The translations under genes and the position numbers were made by a program. A stretch of 64,000 nucleotides of DNA from Pseudoruminococcus massiliensis (GTDB taxonomy: Bacteria; Bacillota; Clostridia; Oscillospirales; Acutalibacteraceae), in assembly GCF_900291955.1 (NCBI RefSeq), contig NZ_OLMR01000001.1:248001-312000 (forward strand), in the 5' to 3' direction. Each line of letters starts with the position of its first letter. The stretch's first letter is position 1. Positions 9,618 to 16,407 of this stretch are shown here, one piece after another. The notes beneath the pieces were generated by a model that was not told where the DNA came from, made no database searches, and saw only the letters and a program-made list of their open reading frames with translations.

Positions 9618-9839
9618 TTAAAGTAATATAGGTTTATGTTCTGCTTTTGCTTTTTGATAAATTTCTTCAGCTGTTAATTCCTCATTACTGAAAAATATCA
9701 TATTATATATTTTTGAGTAAAATGGAACAGAAGCTTCCATTTCGTAAATTGCTTCATTTAATTCTTCATCTGTCCCATCATAAATTAACTGCAATATTTT
9801 ATCAATTATCTGAATTACTTCCTTTTCACTTTTCATCAT
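9618..9839 (-). CDS. Small uncharacterised acidic protein
   Basis: I do not recognise this 73-aa product. It starts MMKSEKEVIQIIDKILQLIY, is rich in Glu/Asp, and is predicted to be mostly helical and soluble, with a tyrosine/phenylalanine-rich middle (SVPFYSKIYNMIFF). A TTG at 9854 would overlap the cdsA stop. The ATG pair at 9839/9836 is more likely, with GGTGAT just upstream. It interrupts the normally adjacent cdsA-dxr pair and is tightly packed (12 bp after cdsA), so it is probably co-translated with the envelope-lipid genes. No function can be assigned. Confidence 0.6.
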   Translation of the reverse strand: MMKSEKEVIQIIDKILQLIYDGTDEELNEAIYEMEASVPFYSKIYNMIFFSNEELTAEEIYQKAKAEHKPILL

Positions 9840-9850
9840 ATCACCAAAAA

Positions 9851-10672
9851 TCAAGCCAATACTGGCAGATATGTCAATGAAATAAGCAAAAATGGCGAAA
9901 CGAATACTACACTATCGAATCTATCAAGTACACCACCGTGACCAGGTATGAGATTTCCGTAATCCTTTATACCATAGGTTCTCTTAACAAGAGAAAAGCT
10001 CAAATCTCCAAGAACTGAAAGCAGAGAACCAACAAAAGAAAGTATAATCAGATTTACATAGTTTATGCTCTGAATATCCTTATAAATGAACGTTGAGAAT
10101 ATATAGCACATAAGACAGCAAAGTCCGACACAGCCGATGACTCCGCCAATAACTCCTTCAACTGTCTTTTTAGGGCTGATTTTCGGGCAAAGCTTATGTT
10201 TGCCGAAAAAGCTTCCTGCGAAATATGCTCCACCATCTGCAAGCCAAGGCAAAGCAAGAGCAAGTATAAAATAGAATGATGAATGTGCAACATCAAGGTT
10301 TTTCATTGAAATAACTGTTGCTAAGCCATACGATATGATAATCGTCATTCCATAAGTATCCGAAACCTCTCTGAATGAGAGCTTTTCGTGAAAGAATATC
10401 ATCGCAGAAAGCATAATTGCTGTATACACATACCATATTATCGACTGATAACCGTATGAAAACAGCATAGCATTACAGAACGCAAAGGCTATACTTGGTA
10501 TACTTATAAGATATTTTTTCAATAAGCCTGTTGCATGAACAAATTCACCTACGGCAACAGCACAAACCAACGCCATAAAAATATCTATCAATATATGCCA
10601 AGTATGGCTCAGAAATATAACAAGCAATATAAATGAAATGCCTACAATGGCAGAAATTATTCGTTTCGCCAT
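9851..10672 (-). CDS. cdsA: Phosphatidate cytidylyltransferase
   Basis: This 273-aa integral membrane enzyme makes CDP-diacylglycerol from phosphatidic acid and CTP, the branch point of phospholipid synthesis. Multiple hydrophobic helices are followed by ALPWLADGGAYFAGSFFGKHK and SPKKTVEGVIGG. The signature ends in KDYGNLIPGHGGVLDRFDS near the C-terminus, which is the CdsA family signature. Length fits the family. It starts one base after the uppS stop and precedes the small gene at 9618. Confidence 0.95.
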   Translation of the reverse strand: MAKRIISAIVGISFILLVIFLSHTWHILIDIFMALVCAVAVGEFVHATGLLKKYLISIPSIAFAFCNAMLFSYGYQSIIWYVYTAIMLSAMIFFHEKLSFREVSDTYGMTIIISYGLATVISMKNLDVAHSSFYFILALALPWLADGGAYFAGSFFGKHKLCPKISPKKTVEGVIGGVIGCVGLCCLMCYIFSTFIYKDIQSINYVNLIILSFVGSLLSVLGDLSFSLVKRTYGIKDYGNLIPGHGGVLDRFDSVVFVSPFLLISLTYLPVLA

Positions 10673-11401
10673 TCATATACCTCCAAAGCGTCTATTACGC
10701 TTGCTATAATAATCAATCGCACGAATCAAATCGTCTTCAGAAAAATCAGGCCAAAGAGTATCTGTTATATAAAGTTCTGAATATGCCGCTTGATATAACA
10801 GAAAATTACTTATACGAGCCTCACCGCCTGGACGAATTATTAAATCCGGGTCTGGCTGATTAGCTGTATAAAGCTTTTGTGCAAACATCTCCTTGGTAAT
10901 ATCATCGGCAGAAATTTTACCGCTCATACAATCCTCGCAGAGGAGTTTTGCCGCTCTTAAAATCTCATCTCTGCCACCGTAGTTCATAGCTATATTAAGA
11001 ACCATACCATTTCTGTCCTTAGAAACCTCCTCGGTTTCAGCAATAAGCTTTTGCAGATTATCTGAAAATCCGCTCTTATCACCTATAAAGCGAACTACGA
11101 CATCATCATCACGAAAATCTGTAAGTGATTCTACAAGCTGTTTATGAAATAGCTTCATAAGTGCATTAACTTCATCAGCAGGGCGCTTCCAGTTTTCTGT
11201 CGAAAAAGCATAAACTGTAAGATATTTTATACCAATTCGGCTTGCATATCTTGTAATATGACGAAAAGTAGCCGCTCCCGCTGTATGCCCGGCTGTACGA
11301 GGCAAACCACGCTTTTTTGCCCAACGACCATTTCCGTCCATAATAATCGCAACATGGGTAGGTATTCCGCCCGATTGTTTGCTGTTATTAAGTCTTGCCA
11401 T
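10673..11401 (-). CDS. uppS: Isoprenyl transferase (undecaprenyl diphosphate synthase)
   Basis: This 242-aa cis-prenyltransferase extends FPP with IPP to make the C55 lipid carrier for peptidoglycan. The first signature HVAIIMDGNGRWAKKRG contains the catalytic Asp. TVYAFSTENWKRP and the C-terminal DLIIRPGGEARISNFLLYQ signature with its basic/Ser residues are also present. ATG at 11401 is chosen over the upstream in-frame start at 11446 because AAGGGAG lies 9-10 nt before it and the protein then begins just ahead of the conserved block. The MEP genes in the same cluster supply its substrates. Confidence 0.95.
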   Translation of the reverse strand: MARLNNSKQSGGIPTHVAIIMDGNGRWAKKRGLPRTAGHTAGAATFRHITRYASRIGIKYLTVYAFSTENWKRPADEVNALMKLFHKQLVESLTDFRDDDVVVRFIGDKSGFSDNLQKLIAETEEVSKDRNGMVLNIAMNYGGRDEILRAAKLLCEDCMSGKISADDITKEMFAQKLYTANQPDPDLIIRPGGEARISNFLLYQAAYSELYITDTLWPDFSEDDLIRAIDYYSKRNRRFGGI

Positions 11402-11464
11402 AGATTCATTCTCCCTTCTCGGGTAGGATAAGTCTAAAAATATCACCTACCAAGGCAGTATTTT

Positions 11465-12019
11465 TTAGATTTCCATAACCTGCTTTTGCTTACCTTCGCA
11501 GATTGAATCAATCTCTTTAATCTTCTTATCTGTAATATCCTGAACTTTCTTTTCGCCCTTGCTTTCATCATCTTCAGTGATTTCGCCGCTCTTCTTCATT
11601 GCCTTGATTTTATCAATAGCATCTCTTCTTGATGAACGAACAGCAACCTTAGCCTCCTCAGCCATCTTAGAAACTTCCTTAACAATATCCTTACGCCTAT
11701 CTTCTGTGAGCGGTGGGAATATCATTCTGATAACCTTACCGTCGGACTGCGGATTGATGCCAATATCAGAAGTTTGAATAGCCTTTTCAATAGCACGGCA
11801 GATAGAAGCGTCCCATGGCTGAATCATAAGTGTTCTTGCTTCTGTAACAGAAACAGCTGCAACTTGGTTGATTGGTGTAGGTGTGCCATAATAATCTACT
11901 GTAAGCTTATCAAGTACAGCAGGGTTAGCTCTGCCTGCTCTGATAGCTGAATAAGCTTCCTCAAGGTGAGTAATTGTTTTGGTCATTTTGTCCTCTGCAT
12001 TTTTTAATACTGTTTTCAT
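11465..12019 (-). CDS. frr: Ribosome recycling factor
   Basis: This 184-aa protein dissociates the post-termination ribosome with EF-G. The typical features are IRAGRANPAVLDKLTVDYYGTPTPINQVA, EARTLMIQPWD, the GINPQSDGKVIRMIFPPLTEDRRK stretch (each quoted only as recognition points across the domain I/II boundary) and the long helical C-terminus. Length is exactly the family norm. An AGGAGG site lies 8 nt before the ATG. pyrH-frr is the conserved order in nearly all bacteria. Confidence 0.96.
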   Translation of the reverse strand: MKTVLKNAEDKMTKTITHLEEAYSAIRAGRANPAVLDKLTVDYYGTPTPINQVAAVSVTEARTLMIQPWDASICRAIEKAIQTSDIGINPQSDGKVIRMIFPPLTEDRRKDIVKEVSKMAEEAKVAVRSSRRDAIDKIKAMKKSGEITEDDESKGEKKVQDITDKKIKEIDSICEGKQKQVMEI

Positions 12020-12136
12020 AGATAAAAGCCTCCTGTTTATATAATTTAATAAAATAAAAGTCCTAAGATTAAAAATATTAAACCTATTAAAGAAAAATCC
12101 GAGCCACCTGTTGCTACCATAAATAAGTCACCAGTG

Positions 12137-12841
12137 TTATTCTACAAGCGTTCCTATATCTTCGCCGCAAACAGCAGACACGATATTTTGAGGATTATCA
12201 AGGCTGAATACGATAATTGGAATATTGTTGTCCTTGCAGATTGCTGCGGCTGTACTATCCATAACACCAAGATTTTGGTTAAGCACTTCCTGGAAAGTAA
12301 GCGTCTTAAATTTCTTTGCATCAGGATTCTTTTTAGGGTCGCTGTCATAGACGCCATCAACCATAGTTGCTTTAAGGATTATATCTGCCTCAATTTCGGC
12401 TGCTCTGAGTGCTGCGGCTGTATCTGTTGAGAAAAATGGGTTACCAGTACCACAACCAAATACAACTACTCTGCCCTTTTCAAGATGACGAACGGCTCTG
12501 TTTCTGATATAAGGCTCTGCAACCTGTTGCATAGAAATAGCTGTCTGTACTCTGACCTGAAGGTCGAATTGCTCTAAAGCGTCAGCAACACCAAGTGCAT
12601 TGATAACTGTTGCGAGCATACCCATATGGTCAGCACGAGTTCTATCCATCTGACCGCTTGAACGACCTCTCCAGAAGTTTCCTCCACCAACAACTATTGC
12701 AACTTCAACACCCATATCAACAAGCTTTTTTACAGGCTCACAGAATTTAAGAACTGTATCAAAATCTATTCCATGCTTTTCATTTCCTGCAAGTGATTCA
12801 CCACTAAGCTTTAACAAAACTCTCTTATATTTAGGCTTCAA
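12137..12841 (-). CDS. pyrH: UMP kinase
   Basis: This 234-aa hexameric kinase phosphorylates UMP to UDP. It begins [18 protein letters not shown], the amino-acid-kinase phosphate loop, followed by [10 protein letters not shown] and [39 protein letters not shown] marks the nucleotide-binding region, and [17 protein letters not shown] the C-terminal loop. The start is uncertain: a GTG at 12850 overlaps the AGGAG site, while TTG at 12841 lies 8 nt after it and gives the usual family N-terminus. I use the latter. Confidence 0.94.
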   Translation of the reverse strand: MKPKYKRVLLKLSGESLAGNEKHGIDFDTVLKFCEPVKKLVDMGVEVAIVVGGGNFWRGRSSGQMDRTRADHMGMLATVINALGVADALEQFDLQVRVQTAISMQQVAEPYIRNRAVRHLEKGRVVVFGCGTGNPFFSTDTAAALRAAEIEADIILKATMVDGVYDSDPKKNPDAKKFKTLTFQEVLNQNLGVMDSTAAAICKDNNIPIIVFSLDNPQNIVSAVCGEDIGTLVE

Positions 12842-13291
12842 TTTAACCACTCCTAATTTTTATTTCTTATTTTTATCCATTTTTTATTTTACTATATTTT
12901 GACGGCTATGTAAAGATAAAAGTTATAAACCGACTAAATCATATAAATGAGCTACTGTTCTAAAATTCAAATACATTATATATCATATAAAACAAGCTTA
13001 ATCAAAAGAACTGGTTTACTTATAAAACTAATTTATAATGTAAACTACAATAAAGTTTGTTTTGTAAGCACTTTAAATTTTGCTCTATTTTGCTCTATAG
13101 AATAAATAAGAGAGTTTATTCATAATGGTAAATCAATAATTCGTATTAGAATAGCTTATCACAGAAAGATATTAATTTAAAAATAGGAGATTCACATCCA
13201 TTCAATATGGCATGAACCTCCTACTTTACTTTTATAAAATACTATAATTCTCCAAATATTCTAAATAATAGTTCGACAGCCTCTATAAATT
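12842..13291. other. AT-rich intergenic region between pyrH and the ICE left end
   Basis: About 450 bases with no supportable gene. It should hold the pyrH promoter (minus strand), but no clear -35/-10 pair stands out against the AT background. An imperfect hairpin AGGAGATTCACATCC/GGCATGAACCTCCT (13184-13222) is followed by a T-rich stretch and could be a terminator read on the plus strand. tsf and rpsB, usual upstream neighbours of pyrH, are absent. Confidence 0.5.
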
Positions 13292-13302
13292 TATTTTTTA
13301 TT
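13292..13302. repeat. Candidate attL direct repeat (TATTTTTTATT)
   Basis: The 11-mer TATTTTTTATT occurs here and again at 55024-55034, just outside the first and last ICE-type features. Tn916-family integrases prefer T-rich/A-rich targets with short coupling sequences, which fits. In AT-rich DNA an 11-bp match can arise by chance, so the exact ends are inferred. Confidence 0.45.
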
Positions 13303-13434
13303 GATTTGATAGACGCAAAACCTTTTATAAGTCCTCACAAATGTTTATAAACCAATGTGAAAATGGCTTAAAATCAAGGTTTTCCGCATATCTTCATTTT
13401 TCTTGTCATATCTCCGCATAAGGTGTTTTTGTAA

Positions 13435-13456
13435 GACCGGACACCATTTTAGCACC
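13435..13456. other. Candidate integrase arm-type sites, left end
   Basis: GACACCATTTTAGCACCAC here resembles the tandem TTGGGCACCATTT copies at the right end (54862-54887) in the same orientation. The shared core is (G)CACCAT. Tyrosine integrases of this family bind short repeats near both ends. This is inferred from sequence similarity alone. Confidence 0.35.
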
Positions 13457-13477
13457 ACAGAATATAAGGAGGACGAC

Positions 13478-13840
13478 ATGAAAAACGAACTTTTGACTAA
13501 GGGTATTATACTTCCGTCCGGCGAAATCGGCAAGGATAAGATAAACCTTGTCGCCGGGGCAATCACGCAGCCGTTCGCGGAAATGGTATGGGTAACGACA
13601 GGCGGCGACATGGAAACAATCAACCGCCTTACCAACGTACTTGTAACCATGAACAACCCCACCGACCGGGGCAAGCTGTTCAAAATCATCAAACTGCTTT
13701 ATGGGCTAATGGGCTTGCCTTTTTCAGAGGAAGCCGAGCCTATGGACGCAGACCCCGACGTTTTGGAATACTTCATCTTTTCTTTCATGGCAGACTTTGG
13801 AGAAGTCATGCAAGAACTGATAGCAGAAGAAATGAAATAG
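13478..13840 (+). CDS. ICE-conserved hypothetical protein
   Basis: The 120-aa product begins MKNELLTKGIILPSGEIGKD and is acidic at its C-terminus. I cannot assign a function, but it lies at the left end of the ICE where such short accessory genes are common. The ATG at 13478 is preferred to an upstream start at 13403 because AAGGAGG sits 6-7 nt before it. It contains no clear membrane segment or known motif. Its GC content matches the ICE backbone, so it belongs to the element rather than to the chromosome. Confidence 0.7.
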   Translation: MKNELLTKGIILPSGEIGKDKINLVAGAITQPFAEMVWVTTGGDMETINRLTNVLVTMNNPTDRGKLFKIIKLLYGLMGLPFSEEAEPMDADPDVLEYFIFSFMADFGEVMQELIAEEMK

Positions 13841-13910
13841 CGACCCGCACAGCGGCGTTTCTCACTCTCTCACTGGGAGAACAGGAACGCCGCTATTTTT
13901 ATGCCCTCAT

Positions 13911-14022
13911 GTTACGCAGTAGAGGCAAAAAAAGCCTTGATTTATCGGGCTTACAGAACGCAAAACAGAGGAAGCAAGGAAAAGATACCTTACCCCTCAA
14001 AATCCGCGTTCTACTGCGCAAC
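13911..14022. repeat. 112-bp inverted-repeat-bounded element, copy A
   Basis: A 112-bp unit starts GTTACGCAGTAGA and ends TCTACTGCGCAAC, a 13-bp terminal inverted repeat with one mismatch. A second unit of identical length is at 42070-42181. The internal parts align recognisably (both have AAAAAAGCCTTG near the start and a CGTTCTACTGCG end). It lies just upstream of the HTH gene at 14051. Confidence 0.6.
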
Positions 14023-14050
14023 AAATCTAAAGCAAAGGAGTGATGAAGCT

Positions 14051-15016
14051 ATGGCAGTTTTCCGTGTGGAACGCAACACAGGCTACACCGTAATGAGCAA
14101 CCACCACTTACGCAACAAGGAGCTTTCCTTAAAGGCAAAGGGGCTGTTATCTCAAATGCTGTCCCTGCCGGAGGATTGGGACTATACCCTTGCAGGGCTG
14201 TCCTACATCAACCGGGAAAGTATCGACGCTATCCGTACCGCCGTTTGGGAGCTTGAAAAAGCCGGATATATCACAAGGCGGCAGGGACGCGACGAGAAAG
14301 GCAAAATGACCGCAATCGAGTACACCATTTACGAACAGCCGCAGCCGCCGGAATTGGATTGCCCGGTATTGGAAAATCCAACAGCGGATAACCCGACAAC
14401 GGAAAATCCGACGTCGGAAAATCCAATGCAATTAAATAAAGATATATCAAGAACTAACTTACAAAAAAAAGAAAAATCAAATACGGATTTATCAAGTACC
14501 CATTCCATTCCTATCCATTCCCTAAATCCCTTGCCTTATGGCGAGGACGAAGCGGCACAGCCGCCGGAACGGAAAGGAACGGAAAGGAATGACGCTTACA
14601 GAGTGTATGAGGAAATCATCAAGGACAATATCGAGTATGACATTCTCTTGCAGGATATGAAGTTTGACCATGACCGTCTGAATGAGATTGTTGACATTAT
14701 CCTTGAAACGGTCTGTACGTCAAGAAAGAAAATCCGTATTGCAGGGGACGATTACCCCGCCGAGCTTGTGAAGTCAAAGTTTATGAAGCTGAACAGCGAA
14801 CATATCCGCTTTGTGCTTGACTGTATGCAGGAGAACACCACGAAAATCCGCAATATCAAGCAGTACCTAAAGGCGGTTCTTTTCAATGCCCCGTCTACCA
14901 TTGACAGCTATTATACTTCCCTTGTCGCTCACGACATGGCAAGCGGCGCATTATCCGGCAAGCCTAAATACGGCGACCCGGACTACTACACCTACAACGA
15001 GGGCGAAAGCCTGTAA
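14051..15016 (+). CDS. Helix-turn-helix replication-initiator-like protein (DUF6017 type)
   Basis: The 321-aa protein begins MAVFRVERNTGYTVMSNHHL. Its first ~95 residues form a winged-helix domain like that in RepA_N/DnaD-type proteins (LSLKAKGLLSQMLSLPEDWD, then RRQGRDEKGKMTAIEYTIYE). A low-complexity linker of N-P-T repeats (AENPTTENPTSENP-like) is followed by a C-terminal helical domain (about 190-300) resembling DUF6017. Such proteins lie at the left end of Tn1549-type ICEs and may support autonomous replication or act as regulators. The ATG at 14051 follows AAAGGAG; an upstream ATG at 13901 would read through the 112-bp repeat. Confidence 0.8.
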   Translation: MAVFRVERNTGYTVMSNHHLRNKELSLKAKGLLSQMLSLPEDWDYTLAGLSYINRESIDAIRTAVWELEKAGYITRRQGRDEKGKMTAIEYTIYEQPQPPELDCPVLENPTADNPTTENPTSENPMQLNKDISRTNLQKKEKSNTDLSSTHSIPIHSLNPLPYGEDEAAQPPERKGTERNDAYRVYEEIIKDNIEYDILLQDMKFDHDRLNEIVDIILETVCTSRKKIRIAGDDYPAELVKSKFMKLNSEHIRFVLDCMQENTTKIRNIKQYLKAVLFNAPSTIDSYYTSLVAHDMASGALSGKPKYGDPDYYTYNEGESL

Positions 15017-15039
15017 ACGAAAAAAGGAGGATTTACCAC

Positions 15040-15258
15040 ATGGCACAGAAAACAGGAGCTTTAATTTTTGACGAAACCGCTGACCGCTACGATATTCGCT
15101 TTGATATTGCCGACTATTACGGCGGCTTGCATTGCGGCGAGTGCATGGACGTATTCACAGGCGGCAAATGGAAGCCGACCCGGATTGAGTACGGGGACAA
15201 CTGGTATCTTGTAGGTATCCGCGCCGAGGACTTGAACGGGCTGCGGGTGCGGATTTAA
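15040..15258 (+). CDS. DUF5348 family protein
   Basis: This 72-aa protein (MAQKTGALIFDETADRYDIR, then GLHCGECMDVFTGGKWKPTR) matches my memory of the DUF5348 family of small ICE proteins with a conserved C-x-x-C and a C-terminal Y-L-V-G-I-R strand. The function is unknown. An AAGGAGG site is present, and it lies 23 bp after the HTH gene in the same direction. Confidence 0.75.
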   Translation: MAQKTGALIFDETADRYDIRFDIADYYGGLHCGECMDVFTGGKWKPTRIEYGDNWYLVGIRAEDLNGLRVRI

Positions 15259-15355
15259 CGGGGCGGCGTGAAGAACGGACGCCCTTTTTTCACGCCCAAA
15301 AGCGGCGTACCACCTTAACACTATCACTACTACCGGGAAAGGAGGACGGTAAACA

Positions 15356-15832
15356 TTGCAAGATGAAATCAACGAAAAAGTGGTTGCGCTCTCTGTCAAG
15401 GGAGCGAAGCTGACCGCTGAAACGCTGCAAAAGGCAATCAAAGCCATGCTTGCACAGGCAAAAAAGCAGCAGGAAAAACAGCCCCACGGGAAGCAGACCC
15501 TAAAGCAGTTTGCGAAGCAGAACGCGGGGCTATCCAACATTGAGATAACCGAGGGCAATATCAAAGCCTTTGAGCAGACGGCAAAAAAATACGGTATCGA
15601 CTTTGCCCTAAAGAAAGACAGCACCGAAACGCCGCCCCGTTATCTCGTCTTTTTCAAGGGGCGGGACGCGGACGCTCTGACCGCAGCCTTTAAGGAGTTT
15701 TCCGCAAAGAAGCTGACACAGGAGCAAAAGCCCTCTATCCGAAAGGCACTTGCCACATTCCGGGAAGCAGCAAAGCAGCTTAACGCGAACCGTCAAAAGA
15801 CAAAATACAAGGACAGGGAGGTATCGCTATGA
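15356..15832 (+). CDS. pcfB: PcfB-like conjugation accessory protein (DUF3801)
   Basis: The 158-aa protein starts QDEINEKVVALSVKGAKLTA and ends in a basic helix. It resembles PcfB of pCF10 and its relatives (DUF3801), which cooperate with the VirD4-type coupling protein and relaxase at the membrane. The start is TTG, with GGAGG about 10 nt upstream. Its stop overlaps the ATG of the coupling-protein gene (ATGA), the standard arrangement in this ICE family, so the two were translationally coupled before the insertion. Confidence 0.82.
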   Translation: MQDEINEKVVALSVKGAKLTAETLQKAIKAMLAQAKKQQEKQPHGKQTLKQFAKQNAGLSNIEITEGNIKAFEQTAKKYGIDFALKKDSTETPPRYLVFFKGRDADALTAAFKEFSAKKLTQEQKPSIRKALATFREAAKQLNANRQKTKYKDREVSL

Positions 15833-16352
15833 AGCCGAATATCAAGAAGCTGCTTATCCTAAACGCCCCCTATCTGCTCTTTGTGTATCTCTTTGATAAA
15901 GTCGGACAGGCGGTGCGGCTCTCGCCGGGGGCTGACCTCTCCGGCAAGCTGGTTTCCATTGGCAGCGGCTTTTCCGCTGCCTTTTCAAATGCCCTGCCGA
16001 GTTTTAACCCTATGGATTTGCTTATCGGCATTGTCGGGGCTGTCGTTATCCGGCTTGCGGTCTATGTGAAAGGCAAGAACGCAAAGAAATACCGTAAGGG
16101 CATGGAGTACGGCTCTGCACGTTGGGGCAATGCCGAGGATATAAAGCCATATATCGACCCCATGTTTGAAAATAACGTGCTGCTGACGCAGACCGAAAGG
16201 CTGATGATGAGCAGCCGCCCGAAGCACCCGAAGTATGCAAGAAACAAAAACGTGCTTGTCATCGGCGGCTCCGGCAGCGGCAAAACAAGGTTTTTTGTAA
16301 AGCCCAACTTAATGCAAATGCACAGCAGCTATGTTGTCACAGACCCGAAAGG
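15829..16352 (+). pseudogene. VirD4-like coupling protein, 5' part (interrupted by nested element)
   Basis: The N-terminal part of a TraG/VirD4 type IV coupling protein, which links the relaxosome to the secretion channel. Two N-terminal membrane segments are followed by YGSARWGNAEDIKPY and the Walker A motif VIGGSGSGKTRF (about residues 140-150). The conserved VVTDPKG motif is cut at its last codons; read through, the frame ends two codons inside the nested element. Joining 16352 to 24992 restores 1788 nt, exactly 595 codons plus stop, with DPKGTVLIECGKLLQ across the junction. Walker B is in the other fragment, so this piece cannot hydrolyse ATP alone. Confidence 0.93.
16343..16352. repeat. 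Left copy of nested-element core (ACCCGAAAGG)
   Basis: The 10-mer ACCCGAAAGG is found at both junctions of the nested element (also 24982-24991). It encodes the DPKG codons of the coupling protein. It is the expected direct repeat left by recombination between attB and attP in a serine-recombinase element. Confidence 0.85.
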
Positions 16353-16360
16353 GTCACTAT

Positions 16361-16375
16361 AATAAGGATAGAAAG
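16361..16375. repeat. Left terminal inverted repeat of nested element
   Basis: AATAAGGATAGAAAG is the reverse complement, with one mismatch, of the sequence at the right end of the element. These are probably recombinase binding arms. Confidence 0.7.
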
Positions 16376-16407
16376 GTCGTGAAAATACAAAACAGGAGGT
16401 TACACAC

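Noticed and set aside
13249-13330. Minus-strand frame across the left ICE junction ending FIEAVELLFRIFGEL
   Set aside because: A stop codon lies 17 codons upstream within the element, and after rejoining the flanks the frame meets a stop, so it is not evidence of an interrupted host gene.
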